Of a stretch of 64,000 nt of DNA, positions 17,592-28,107 are shown piece after piece. Source of the stretch: Sphingobacterium multivorum (GTDB lineage: Bacteria > Bacteroidota > Bacteroidia > Sphingobacteriales > Sphingobacteriaceae). The notes beneath the pieces were generated by a model, which made no database searches, was not told where the DNA came from, and was given only the letters and a program-made list of their open reading frames with translations. Position numbers and translations under genes: made by a program. Numbering within the stretch: position 1 is the first letter of the stretch; every line of letters starts with the position of its first letter. The stretch is from NCBI RefSeq assembly GCF_900457465.1, contig NZ_UAUU01000009.1, forward strand, positions 434,001-498,000, written 5' to 3'.

Positions 17592-19418
17592 TTACTTTTT
17601 TCCGGTAGGCTCCTCCATGGCCTTACCCTCCTTTGAAGCCAACAGATAAATCAACGAAGCGGTACCATCCATTGTCGGCTCATTCGTACTATAATCTCCG
17701 TAGTCGTCATGATAGACCGCCAGATCACTTTGAAACTCCGCATAGCTATCCGGATTATTCAACTTGATACCAATCAGATTGCGGTACGTGGATGCCATAA
17801 TGGGCCCATCAACCAATCCGCCGTCGATCGGATGCTTTCCAAGAAAGGTAAACGCCGAATGCGGATCGACAGGTGTATCGCCTCCAGCCGGAAGACCATA
17901 TACCATACTCGTGCCCCAAGGGTTCGCCCCGAATAACCAGTCAAAATTAGCTTGGGCTAGCTCATCAAAATGTGCATCTCCCGTCAATTCTTTATACCAG
18001 AGACATTGGATCGCAAAGGATACCGTTAAGTTGTTGCTACACCAAATAAAGGGAACTCCCCGAAAAAAAGCGTTTTTCTCAGCTCTCCGATTGACTTGCT
18101 CAATCCCCTGTTTATAATAGGAAACAATCTCCTCGCGATCTTGTCCTTTTAATCCTTTTGCCAACTCATAATGCCCAAGATTGATAAAAGGATACCACTG
18201 ATAATGTGCAGCAGTATCGCTAACCATCCAAGGTGTAATCTTTTCTTGCCGGGCGAAGCGTAAGGCTTCTCGTGCAAACTTTTCTTTTTTTGTCATCGAA
18301 AAACCCATTGCAGCGGCCAACTGCATATCGTCTACCCAATTATCTTCGGCATAAATATAGGGCGATTTCACAGAAACTGTCTGTGTCACGCCTGGTTTTA
18401 TATTGGCATAAGCATAGGCTGTTTCCGATTTCTTCGAAAGCAGCGTTGCATATTTCCGATCCTCTTTGTCAAACAACATCGCCCCCAGTCGAAAAGCACT
18501 ACTAAATTTACCAGCAGTAGAGCTTGTCCCGGTTGTATTGTTCATAAACTTGCCACGCTGCTGTGGCTCTCCATCGATAAAATACACCGGTCTCTCAAAT
18601 CCACGACCATAGTAAGGATCTTCCTTTGGCATCCGCATGCTGGCATGATCCCGGTCATCACCAATCTGATTGTACATTTGGTTGGCCTTGGGATGCATTT
18701 TCAACAGCCAATCCAAGCCCCATTTTGCCTCATCGAGCACATCGGCCCGGCCATTTTTTCCATCAAGACCATTTGCTTGCTTTAGATCACCAAACACCTT
18801 TGGAAAATCGCGGTAAGCCGCTAACAGATGAAATGTTGCATTTGCTGACGTTGTCGCATATTGCAAATAATCAGAAGCATCATGCCAACCGCCACCCGCA
18901 TCGATACGGGAGCTATCGGGAATGCCAACCTTTCCTGCATACAGCGCAAAGCCATCGTGTGTATGGCAGCTATCGTTCAGAAAAGGGTTGAACAATGTCC
19001 GTTGTTGCCGCATATAACGCAGTGCAAAATCTGCCGCTCCTTTATAAACGTCCCGAGCGATTCGGAATGTTGGAGACTTCACATCTCCGGCCTGAACAAA
19101 AAAGCGTCCAGTATCCTGCATGGAAGAGAAATCAAAACGAAAGCTCTGAACAAAAGGACCATAAGCCCCATAATCTTTTCCAACAGGATGTACATAGACT
19201 GTTTTACCCGTTTGTGCGTTTTTAATTTCAAAAGAACGAAGCTGCCTGATTGATTTCCCACCCCATACCGCGACCTTCTTGCCCGCTGGAGTATAGCCCA
19301 ATTGGTTTATTCTAATCCAAGCATTTTGCTGTGCTTTCGCAAAGTTACAAACAAAACATGCAAAAACAAGCAAAAAAGCTTGACGTAAATTTAAGAAGTT
19401 TAGACATTTTTTTATCAT
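17592..19418 (-). CDS. Glycoside hydrolase family 9 protein, C-terminally cut by a frameshift
   Basis: The 608-residue protein has a signal peptide (to about residue 30, KAQ), an N-terminal immunoglobulin-like CelD_N domain (about 33-120) and a GH9 (alpha/alpha)6 catalytic domain. GGGWHDASDYLQY contains Asp180 and Asp183, the nucleophilic-water Asp pair. The acid Glu580 is in STNEPTMDGTAS, so the GH9 domain is complete. The reading frame ends with TAA at 17592 shortly after GH9, on a run of six A. A -1 shift on this run continues into the deacetylase frame, giving one protein of about 840 residues. GH9 is mainly endoglucanases, but exo-glucosaminidases are known; next to NamZ and MurQ an amino-sugar substrate is plausible but unproven. 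Confidence 0.9.
   Translation of the reverse strand: MIKKCLNFLNLRQAFLLVFACFVCNFAKAQQNAWIRINQLGYTPAGKKVAVWGGKSIRQLRSFEIKNAQTGKTVYVHPVGKDYGAYGPFVQSFRFDFSSMQDTGRFFVQAGDVKSPTFRIARDVYKGAADFALRYMRQQRTLFNPFLNDSCHTHDGFALYAGKVGIPDSSRIDAGGGWHDASDYLQYATTSANATFHLLAAYRDFPKVFGDLKQANGLDGKNGRADVLDEAKWGLDWLLKMHPKANQMYNQIGDDRDHASMRMPKEDPYYGRGFERPVYFIDGEPQQRGKFMNNTTGTSSTAGKFSSAFRLGAMLFDKEDRKYATLLSKKSETAYAYANIKPGVTQTVSVKSPYIYAEDNWVDDMQLAAAMGFSMTKKEKFAREALRFARQEKITPWMVSDTAAHYQWYPFINLGHYELAKGLKGQDREEIVSYYKQGIEQVNRRAEKNAFFRGVPFIWCSNNLTVSFAIQCLWYKELTGDAHFDELAQANFDWLFGANPWGTSMVYGLPAGGDTPVDPHSAFTFLGKHPIDGGLVDGPIMASTYRNLIGIKLNNPDSYAEFQSDLAVYHDDYGDYSTNEPTMDGTASLIYLLASKEGKAMEEPTGKK
17595..17621 (-). other. Possible -1 frameshift signal in GH9/deacetylase
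   Basis: In the GH9 frame the codons are GGA AAA AAG TAA, so the heptamer A AAA AAG (minus strand, 17595-17601) sits directly before the stop. Eight bases upstream is GGAGGAG, like the stimulator in E. coli dnaX. A -1 slip gives AAA AAA GTA ACA and enters the deacetylase frame. Downstream only a weak TTGTC/GACAA stem is seen. A missing base in the A6 run is an equally simple explanation. Confidence 0.5.
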
Positions 19419-19460
19419 ATCAAGGCATTTATTTTCAAAAAGACCATTTCAATCGATTGC

Positions 19461-21320
19461 TTAAAACTGTAATGAAACTATTTTGCCATCCATCGTACTC
19501 GCTATCACGGTATTTCTCCCATTTAGTGCAACGGGATTAACCATTCCATTGGATATTTTATATTGCCATACTACCGCGCCTGTTTTTGCGTCAACTCCAG
19601 ATAGCAAACCCGAATGACTCGGCACAAAGACCAACTTGCCATTGGATATAATTGCAGAAGGTGTCAATTCGTAGGGCAATTTAAGTTTGGACTTCCAGGC
19701 AACATCCATACGATCACCAGCAACCGAAATACCTAAAAGATCCCCATCCATCGTCTTCACATAAACCAATTTATCATCTGCAGCCAACCCCATAGACTCG
19801 CGCACCCGAATGGTATCTTTCTTTTCCCGCCAGATGACCGCACCGTTATTCGCATCCAGTGCTGTCATAAAACGATCCGGTGCAACTACAAAAACACGAT
19901 TGTTTACCCCCACCGGATTGCATGCCGCAGCAGAAAACATCCGATTGGCCTGTCCATTATTCCACTCCCACGAAAGCTTACCCGTTTTGGCATCCAAAGC
20001 ATAGAATCCATTGCTCCAGGAACCAAAAATTACATTCCCCAAATAATACGTTGGCAGCGTCGATACAAATCCTTTGACCTGGTCAAAACTCCACTTTACA
20101 GCTCCCGTCTTGATGTCCAGCGCTCTAAACTTACCATCCGAGCCACCGATAAAAGCCATGCCATCATGTAGCAAGGGTGAACCCAAAACCGCCTTCTCAG
20201 TCTCCACCTTCCACAACAACTTGCCATTACCGGCATCTACCGCATAAATTGCATGATCCGATGATCCCGCCACGACAATCCCTTTCCACACAGCAGGCGT
20301 AGAATAAACTTTACCGCCGGTACGGTATGCCCATAGCTTTTTGCCAGTTTTTAAGTCAAGCGCAAAGATATCGCCCACGGTATTTGATGTAATCACGCTA
20401 TTTTTGTAAACGGCTAGTCCCGCCCCGATATCGCTGGCGTCTTCAAACGTCCAATTAACTTTAACCTGGTCCGCATATTTTGCGTTCACAGCATAACTTG
20501 GTCTCGGGTAGCTTATCGTTTCATTTTCATAATGATGGTCGAACATTGGAACAACAACCCAAGGTTTCTCCTGCATTCCTACACCGGGATTACGCTCTTG
20601 ATAACTCGCTTTACCATCGGCGATGGTCACAATATTATAACCTCCAACCGCTTTATTCGCACGCAGATTAGACCGTCCCATCACCCCCGGAATTCCTTCC
20701 CAATCGTATAATTTATTGGCATGACCATGCCCACAAAGCGCCAACTGGACATTCCGCGTTTTAACTCTTTTCAGTGCGTCAAACCAGTTATTTAACGATG
20801 AATCCTGTGGATAATGATTAATATAGATCAATGGAAGCTGTTTATCCGGATTCGCTGCAAAAATGGAATCCATCCAAACCAGGTTTTCCCGAGGAATTTG
20901 ACCAGGACTCATGCGCATATTGGGGCCTGAATTGGTTCCAATGAATGCGTAGCCTTTATGCTTAAAGAAAAAGGTTTCGCCACCAAAGACGGTGCGAAAC
21001 GTGTTGGCTCCATTTTCTGACCAATTGCCATCGTGATTTCCCGGAATCACGTACCAAGGCAGCTGCAAACTATCTAAGATTCGCTTCGCAAGCTTTAACT
21101 CATGATCAGCACCAAACTCGGTGATATCTCCGGAGACTATAACAAAATCAATATCTTTCAATGTATTCAGGTCCTTTACAGTACGTCGCAAATCCTCCTC
21201 ACCTGTTGCACCACCGACATGCGTGTCTGTTACGTGGGCAAATTTGAAGGACTGCTGTGCTATCGCAACGTTAAAAACGCAGGATAATGCAATAAAAAAG
21301 GTGATAATTGGAAACCTCAT
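19461..21320 (-). CDS. Calcineurin-like phosphoesterase fused to a PQQ-like beta-propeller
   Basis: From Met at 21320 the protein has 619 residues and a signal peptide ending near IAQQ (20-23). Residues 25-260 form a metallophosphoesterase: VTDTH (30-34), VSGDITE (62-68), IPGNHD (92-97) and ALCGHGH near 205-211 are the metal-binding blocks. From about 295 to the end are at least seven PQQ-propeller repeats of the form ALD..TG...W (for example YAVDAGNGKLLWKV and RALDIKTGAVKWSF). The pairing is exported to the periplasm or surface. An earlier in-frame start at 21377 would put 19 residues before the signal peptide and is less likely. It lies downstream of a terminator following SusD and upstream of GH9. 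Its substrate is not known. Confidence 0.85.
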   Translation of the reverse strand: MRFPIITFFIALSCVFNVAIAQQSFKFAHVTDTHVGGATGEEDLRRTVKDLNTLKDIDFVIVSGDITEFGADHELKLAKRILDSLQLPWYVIPGNHDGNWSENGANTFRTVFGGETFFFKHKGYAFIGTNSGPNMRMSPGQIPRENLVWMDSIFAANPDKQLPLIYINHYPQDSSLNNWFDALKRVKTRNVQLALCGHGHANKLYDWEGIPGVMGRSNLRANKAVGGYNIVTIADGKASYQERNPGVGMQEKPWVVVPMFDHHYENETISYPRPSYAVNAKYADQVKVNWTFEDASDIGAGLAVYKNSVITSNTVGDIFALDLKTGKKLWAYRTGGKVYSTPAVWKGIVVAGSSDHAIYAVDAGNGKLLWKVETEKAVLGSPLLHDGMAFIGGSDGKFRALDIKTGAVKWSFDQVKGFVSTLPTYYLGNVIFGSWSNGFYALDAKTGKLSWEWNNGQANRMFSAAACNPVGVNNRVFVVAPDRFMTALDANNGAVIWREKKDTIRVRESMGLAADDKLVYVKTMDGDLLGISVAGDRMDVAWKSKLKLPYELTPSAIISNGKLVFVPSHSGLLSGVDAKTGAVVWQYKISNGMVNPVALNGRNTVIASTMDGKIVSLQF

Positions 21321-21422
21321 GCGTAATGTTTTCTTAAAAATAGCGTTTTTATGCATAAAACAGAAATGATATTGCATTTTTATGCATCTTCATGTAAATC
21401 AAAATTCATTATGTATTAAAAA

Positions 21423-21445
21423 GCCTTTCTGAAATTCAGAAAGGC
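21423..21445 (-). terminator. Terminator or attenuator between SusD and the phosphoesterase gene
   Basis: GCCTTTCTGA (21423-21432) pairs with TCAGAAAGGC (21436-21445). On the minus strand this is followed by a T5 tract. It lies 19 bases after the SusD stop, so it can end or reduce transcription into the downstream enzyme genes. Confidence 0.8.
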
Positions 21446-21463
21446 CTTTTAATACAATGCTAT

Positions 21464-23305
21464 CTATTGCCAGCCTGGCGTCTGTGTTAAGATATAGCCC
21501 AAATTTGCATATTGTTGAATCTGATTCAGTCCAACAGGAGCCAAGTACGACCGATCGGTAAAACTTACCCTGTTTGCAAATTTCGGAACAACGTAATATC
21601 CCACCATAGCATCGGCGTTTTTACCATTGTACGTGATTGTATTTCCTGCTGCGTCACGGACTTTCAAAACACCTTCGTAAGCTTTTGTCAAACGATTTGG
21701 AAGGTCCTTTTTGATATTTACCCAGGGACCCAATGAATAATCGACATTGCGTGAAAAGTTCATATAATCCAATTTTTTCCAGCGACGGATATCATTCAAT
21801 CGCGCATACTCATATACAAATTCCATTCTTCGTTCACGTCTGATTTCCCACATCAACGGCGATACATCCGCATCGCGGCTTGGATCGTTCGGCAGGGAAT
21901 TTAATGTCAAAGGTGCCGTTTTCTTTACCCCTTTAGCTATGGCATCTGCGTCTAGCGGCCTATTCCGTACCGCATTGATTGATTTATCCAAATCACCTTG
22001 GGTAACAGCTGCTCCACCAAAAAACTCCGCAAGAATCTGCCTTGCCTCAATCCAATTCAACACAACCTCACCAAGACGCACAATCGGAGCATCATTTGTA
22101 TTTGTATTACTACTCCATTTTGCTGGATAAGTTTTTCCAATATACGTCAAGGCTTCTCTAGCAGCAAATTTATGACCGTAAGCAAATGTTGATGAAGCTG
22201 TATTAACGGTATCCATCAACGAAGCTTCAAACCGTGGGTCTCTCGTTCTCGCCAAAGATTTCATCGAAAAGTCCGAAGCATTTGTGAGCGCTGAGTTTTG
22301 CCAAACCTTTCCATCGTTACAGATAAAAGATTTCAACAAATCCAAGTTAACGCCCTTCTGCCCTTCAGTACCATTACTGTAAGAACCTACGGCGTGCGTT
22401 ACTTTCAAGGCATCATTATAAGTTCTGAAGAAAATTACCTCTGGATTGCTTGAAAGATCTTCAGATGCGAACAGGCTTTTAAAATCACTTCCAAAAGACC
22501 ACTTTCCACTATTCATGACAACTTCGGACGCTTTAACCGCAAGCGCGAGATACTTTTTCGCACGATCCTGATCCAAGCCATGGTATTTTTCCCAGGAACC
22601 TTCAAACAACATGAGGTTAGAAATAAGTGCCGCTGCTGCATATTTATTTACATAACCTTTTCCGTCATCAGCACGCATATTATCAAGAACATACTCAAAA
22701 TCTGTATAGACTTTATCCATAACCTCCCCGCGCTTGGTACGTTCCTTATACATTGTAGCCTGATCCATCGGATCAACTTCAACATCAAAATAAGGCACAT
22801 CACCAAACACAGAAACTAACCTACTATATTCGTAGCCTCTAAAAAAACGAGCTACTGCAGTCCAGTGCTTATACTCAGTCTCTGACAATTTTGACTTGGC
22901 CTTTGTTTCAATCCTGGTCAACATCACATTAGCCTTTCTAACCCAGTAAAAATTCCAGGTCGGCCCTGAGTAGGTCGTCAACATATCAGGTGTCACCGTA
23001 CTCGCACCTCTACTCGTCGGAACAACTGACTCAAAGCCACCTTGCGTTCCTTCAGAAGTAAAGTCATCTGCATAGTTATATCCCACTAAGGGAGCATAGG
23101 CCGTACCATAAAAAGTATTATAGCCAACAAAATAATTTAAATAAAAATCATTTGCATACAAACGAACATCAGCTTCATTTCTCCAAAAGTTTTCATCGAT
23201 TACTTTAGTTTGATCAGGCCTATCCAGCACATCCTTACTACAGCCCACCCCCAATAATATGGCGGAAAGCATGATAGATCCAATTTTTATTCTATTTAAT
23301 TTCAT
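21464..23305 (-). CDS. SusD/RagB family outer-membrane lipoprotein
   Basis: SusD-like proteins sit as a lid on a SusC transporter and capture glycans or peptides. This 613-residue member has a lipoprotein signal peptide with Cys22 in LLGVGCSKD. SusD helical (TPR-like) repeats follow, including WNFYWVRKANVML and HWTAVARFFRGYEYSRLVSVFGDVPYF (quoted in part: RFFRGYEYSRLVSVFGDVPY). The C-terminal SusD block contains MWEIRRERRMEFVYEYARLNDIRRW. It starts 13 bases after the SusC gene. Together they should import the oligosaccharide or muropeptide released by NamZ and the amidase. Confidence 0.92.
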   Translation of the reverse strand: MKLNRIKIGSIMLSAILLGVGCSKDVLDRPDQTKVIDENFWRNEADVRLYANDFYLNYFVGYNTFYGTAYAPLVGYNYADDFTSEGTQGGFESVVPTSRGASTVTPDMLTTYSGPTWNFYWVRKANVMLTRIETKAKSKLSETEYKHWTAVARFFRGYEYSRLVSVFGDVPYFDVEVDPMDQATMYKERTKRGEVMDKVYTDFEYVLDNMRADDGKGYVNKYAAAALISNLMLFEGSWEKYHGLDQDRAKKYLALAVKASEVVMNSGKWSFGSDFKSLFASEDLSSNPEVIFFRTYNDALKVTHAVGSYSNGTEGQKGVNLDLLKSFICNDGKVWQNSALTNASDFSMKSLARTRDPRFEASLMDTVNTASSTFAYGHKFAAREALTYIGKTYPAKWSSNTNTNDAPIVRLGEVVLNWIEARQILAEFFGGAAVTQGDLDKSINAVRNRPLDADAIAKGVKKTAPLTLNSLPNDPSRDADVSPLMWEIRRERRMEFVYEYARLNDIRRWKKLDYMNFSRNVDYSLGPWVNIKKDLPNRLTKAYEGVLKVRDAAGNTITYNGKNADAMVGYYVVPKFANRVSFTDRSYLAPVGLNQIQQYANLGYILTQTPGWQ

Positions 23306-23318
23306 CTGTCAAATTCGT

Positions 23319-26300
23319 TTAAAAGTTTAACTGAACACCAAATGAGGCACTCTTAAATGTTGGTGTTCCAACACCTGTACGTCCACCGTTGTAATTCGTT
23401 TCATTAAAAATCGAGAAGCCTTCCACCTCTTCCGGATCAATCGGTAAGCCACGAAGCTTATCCCAAGTGAAGAAATTCTCCAACGAAACATAAACACGTA
23501 AGTTATTTATCTTAGCTCGTTGCACGATATGCTGAGGAATTGTATACCCCACAGTTAGGTTCTTAATTCTCAAATACGACATATCCAACAGATAGCGGGA
23601 CTGAACTTGCATATTATTGACATTCGCACTACCGCCGTTGTTGAATGCAGCTGGATAGAATGCTCCTTGATTATCTTTCGTCCAGTAATCGTTTACAAAG
23701 CTTGCAGGCATTGCTCCATCTGAAGTGTTAAATCCTGGAATCGCCAAGAATCCTGCTCCCCAAACTTTACGTTGTCCCACACCTTGGAAAAATGCTGAAA
23801 CATCGAAGCCTTTCCAATCAGCACCAAATCTAAAGCCATACTGATAACGAGGCGTCGAATTACCAATGATCTTCATATCGCCAGGATTATCGATCGTACC
23901 GTCACCATTATCGATCTCGCCGTCACCATTCAAATCTTTGAATTTAACATCCCCAGGACCAAAATAGAAATTAGTTGAATTTTGGAATCGTGGCTGATAG
24001 ACAGGCTTTTCACCATTCGGCCCCTCTTTCAAGAGATAGACGTTATCTGTACTTCCATAATATTTGGTCATATCTGCATTTGGTTTTACCAACTGCGGAT
24101 TGTTATTTCCATCCAATACAAAATCATTGTATTGGTACAGACGGTCTGTCTCATACCCCCAAATATCACCATATACCCGACCATTATAATTCACACCGGT
24201 AGTGCGTAATGACGTATAGCCACTAAAAAACAGATTTAGAGTCATCCAAATTAGCCCTAAAATTAATACCCAATCCATTCTCAAATCGGTGGTTAAAATC
24301 GATGGCCAATTCAAAGCCTTTGGTCGTCAAGGTACCGAAGTTACCCCAAGGCGCCGCAGAACCCAAGGTCAGTGTTGTTCCTTCCAAAGGAGCAAACATA
24401 TTTTTGGTCTTCTTCTGATACCAGTCAAACGTCAAACCTAATTTATTCTTGAAGAATCTGGCATCCGCACCGAAATCCAGGGTCTCCAGATCTTCCCACG
24501 TAACGTTTGGCCAATTCAGTTTTGGCGTGCCCACAGAATTCAACAATGCGCCATTGACGATGTAATTAATCTGACCCGCATCCATGTTTGAAACATAAAG
24601 ATCAGAAGGTACCGTTTGATTTCCGATAACACCCCATGAACCTCTAAACTTCAACTGATTTAATGTAGCCCTTGACCAGTCCATGAATTTTTCTTCTGAA
24701 ACTACCCAGCCTGCTGAAAAGGATGGAAACCATCGCCATTTCAAATCTGTTGGAAACTTGGAGGAACCATCATAACGGATATTACCTTCAAATAGATACT
24801 TATTCTTATACGCATAGTTCACACGGCCAAAATACCCTAATTGTGATTCCCAATACTCACCACCGCTACCCGTAATTTGGCCCACAGCCAAATCAAACTG
24901 AGGATTTGTGATATCCAATAAATCAGCACGCTGTGTCCAATGGTAAGAACCATCGTTTGTTACTCTATTTAAACCAAGGATAAATTTAAAGTTATGATCA
25001 TCATTCAAGTCGAGCTCATACGTTGTAAATGCATTGACAGTATGCTTATGTTCATTTTGTGAACGCATATAGATATGATCTTGCGCAGAACCATTCGCTG
25101 TATACATATCATTGGAAAGATCATAAGCTAAAGTTGCATCAGCATCTCCCTTATTGACAACAGCTCCTTCTTTATTGACATAAACTGGATTTCCTTGTGC
25201 ATCAAACCGTTGTTTAGCTGCTACCCAAGAATTGGCTGCTGTATATCTCGTCCCGTTTTTACGCCAGCTATAATCCTCATTGGTAAATGTATAGTCTACA
25301 TCTACTTTCCAATTCTTCATTATATTAACTGTAGCACCAGCGCTTAAATTAATATAATTGCGAAGCATGGAAGCTTGGTTTGCCGCCTCATTTTCACTCC
25401 ATGGACTCCTTATTGGGTTGTTATTTTCGTCATAGCCCATTGGATAAAGGGAACTCCAGCGATACATGTACAACCATGGATCGGCCGTTGTTGAGTTTGT
25501 CGCATAAGGATAGATCTTGTTCCGTTGTGCAAACATCGCTCCACCCCTAATAGTCACATATTTATTCAGTTCGGTATTTAGTCTTAATGCAGCATTATAC
25601 CGTTTAAACTTATCCGAATCGCCGGCCTTTAACATACCGCTTTGGTTTAACGAACCAAATGAAGCTGTATATTGTGTCTTCTTAATGGTACCATTTAAAG
25701 ACAAGTTATGTGTTTGTGTGGGAGCCCACTCGCGCACCATATAATCATATGGATCATACGTTCTAACACCGTACTTTTTCGTCGGCGATCCCGGATCTAC
25801 ATACCAGTCTCTGCCATATACCGTTGGATCATCTTTCCCGATTGAAGATCCATATTTTTTATCCCACTCCACTGCGCGTTCATAACTTTCTCTATTTACT
25901 TTATAGAAAGCACCAGTTTCGGTTCCGCCAACTCTTTCTAATGCGTCAATGGTATATTTCAAGGCATTAACACGTCCCATTTCCAACTTTTTATATGGAT
26001 TTTGGAATGAGAAGTTATTAGAATAATTTACGGTAACCTTTTCCGCACTTCCACCTGTTTTCGTCTTAATCAATACGACACCAAAAGCAGCTTTCGCACC
26101 ATAGATGGACGAAGAGGCAGCATCTTTTAATACGGTGATCGACTCAACATCATCCGGATTTACATATTGGATACTCGGGATTTCCACATTATCCACCAAG
26201 ATCAATGGACTACTATTCCCTTGAATGGAAGATATTGCACCACGAATACGCATGGTAGGATCAGATCCAACCTCACCACTCGGTACAGTAACACTAAATC

Positions 26301-26811
26301 CTGGCGTCGTCCCTTGAATTGCCCGGCCGACATCGGCGATCGGACGACTCTGTAGATTCTCCTTCACATTGATCGATGAAACCGCACCAGTTAGGTTACC
26401 TTTTTTCTGGGTACCGTAACCGACAACGACCACTTCGTCCAACGCTTGATTATCGTCCGCTAATGTTACATCAAGCGTAGCTGAAGTAATGGCAACCTCC
26501 TTCGTCACGTATCCTACAGACGAAAAACGCAACTTGCTCCCCACGGCAGCTGTAATTTTAAAATGCCCCTGAGCATCAGTCTTAGTTGACGCAGTACCGC
26601 CAATCACAGACACGCTTACCCCAGAGACTGGACCTTTTCCATCCTTTACAGTACCTTGCACCGTATTTTGAAACGCATTTTTTGCAGAAGAACTCAGAAA
26701 GGCGCTTGTTAAATTGTCGCGATTCAAAGCACCTTCTTTTTTTGCAAAAGAATAGGATTCAGAAGGAAAACTCAATCCAAGAGCAACAGAAAATAGTACA
26801 AATTTTCGCAT
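23319..26811 (-). pseudogene. SusC/RagA TonB-linked transporter, split by a frameshift
   Basis: Two overlapping frames together encode one SusC protein of about 1163 residues. The N-terminal 862 residues (stop at 24223) contain a signal peptide, a carboxypeptidase-like domain (VQGTVKDGKGPVSGVSV), the plug (DEVVVVGYGTQKKGNLTGAV, VLKDAASSSIYGAKAAFGVVLIKTK in part) and most of the barrel. The C-terminal barrel strands are read in another frame from about 24224 down to 23319, ending in FGVQLNF. On the minus strand the junction is TCT GTT TTT TAG, and removing one T from T6 (24225-24230) gives SVFSGYTSLRTTG without a gap. It follows namZ and precedes susD. It may be a real mutation, an assembly error, or less likely a +1 frameshift on TTT TAG. 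Confidence 0.85.
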
Positions 26812-26862
26812 TGATTATAGAGTTTTAAAATAAATGATTCTAGTTAATATTGTTAGTTATTG

Positions 26863-28107
26863 CTATTCGAAATCAGTATAAAGCAGATACTTTTTACGCA
26901 TTTGCTTATAGGCTTTCAGGTCATCGGACCAAGAAGCACGAATCTGAGCTTCAGATTGTCCGGCAAGGATTTGCTTACGTAATTGATCTGTCCCCGCAAG
27001 CTTATCAAAAAATTCAGGCCGCGCGAAGAAAGTGGATTTATCAGGTGTCTTTTGATAAAATTCCAACAGATATTTTAAGGTAAATTTTTGATGATCAGCA
27101 TCCAGACCGCGCAAATCAACACCATAATTGACTGTTCCTTTGCCCTCCACATGTTTGGACATACCGTGACGTTCGCCCGGTGTAAAAGTAAAGGAGCCAT
27201 AGACCGGATTTGTATAACCTAATACCTGGAACGGCCAATCCGTACCCCGACCTACCGAAATATCCGTACCTTCAAAAAGACATAATGAAAGGTACAACCG
27301 AACAGAAAGATAATTTGGCAGACTTGGCGATGGGATGACCGGCAGCTCATACCTACTGTTATGATTCCAATTTTTGACCTGTACAATCGTTACATCAGCC
27401 TGGCGGCCATTCTCAAGCCACCGCTCTCCATTGATCATCTGCGCCAGCTCGCCGATTGTTAAACCATGGATCATGGCTATTTTATGCCAGGAAACATCTG
27501 ATTTAAACTTATCATCATGCCTTACAGGTCCATCCACCTGATCGCCATTCGGATTTGGACGATCCAGTACAATTAATTTTTTATTATGCTTTGCACATAA
27601 TTCCATTACACGGTGCAAAGAAGTGATGTATGTATAAAAGCGCGCCCCAACGTCCTGCAGGTCGAAGATCATCACATCAATTGAATTGACGATAGAATCT
27701 TGTTTCTTATTACCTCCATATAATGTAAACAGCGGCAAACCAGTCTTTTGATCAACATCATTCCCAAACTTCTCACCACGTTCAACGTTCCCGCGGAAAC
27801 CATGTTCAGGCGCAAAGGCAAACTTCAAATCAACCTTATTATCGATCAAGACATCGACAAGATGTTTTTTATCAGCCCCTACAATGGAAGTTTGATTTCC
27901 CATTATTCCCACTTTCTTACCTTTTAGTTGTGGTAAATACAGCGTAAGTTGATCTGCACCCGGAATAACAACTTGGCTCGTTACCCGGCCGGTCATGCTG
28001 TTTACTGCGGTTTTGCTCGCTTGCGTAGACTTCAACGAATTCCCACAGGAAACCCAAGCAACAACAGAAATTAAAAAGGATAGCTTTAATAAGGCATTTT
28101 TCATCAT
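26863..28107 (-). CDS. namZ: Exo-beta-N-acetylmuramidase NamZ (DUF1343, GH171)
   Basis: NamZ releases MurNAc from the non-reducing ends of peptidoglycan chains. The 414-residue protein is a lipoprotein: Cys21 lies in AWVSCG after a hydrophobic stretch. The N-terminal catalytic domain contains VGIMGNQTS, then APEHGFRG at 99-106, where Glu101-His102 correspond to the catalytic Glu-His pair reported for NamZ. DLQDVGARFYTY, VLDRPNPNG and the C-terminal FEGTDISVGRGT all fit DUF1343. It is the first gene of the salvage group: amidase upstream, then NamZ, SusC and SusD in the same direction with a gap of 51 bases to SusC. The same amidase-NamZ-MurQ combination occurs in the B. subtilis mur/ybb cluster. 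Confidence 0.92.
   Translation of the reverse strand: MMKNALLKLSFLISVVAWVSCGNSLKSTQASKTAVNSMTGRVTSQVVIPGADQLTLYLPQLKGKKVGIMGNQTSIVGADKKHLVDVLIDNKVDLKFAFAPEHGFRGNVERGEKFGNDVDQKTGLPLFTLYGGNKKQDSIVNSIDVMIFDLQDVGARFYTYITSLHRVMELCAKHNKKLIVLDRPNPNGDQVDGPVRHDDKFKSDVSWHKIAMIHGLTIGELAQMINGERWLENGRQADVTIVQVKNWNHNSRYELPVIPSPSLPNYLSVRLYLSLCLFEGTDISVGRGTDWPFQVLGYTNPVYGSFTFTPGERHGMSKHVEGKGTVNYGVDLRGLDADHQKFTLKYLLEFYQKTPDKSTFFARPEFFDKLAGTDQLRKQILAGQSEAQIRASWSDDLKAYKQMRKKYLLYTDFE

Noticed and set aside
24223..24314. Second frame of SusC as an independent gene starting at 24314
   Set aside because: The part from 24314 to about 24228 reads the SusC gene in a wrong frame; only the sequence after the T-run is protein-like.
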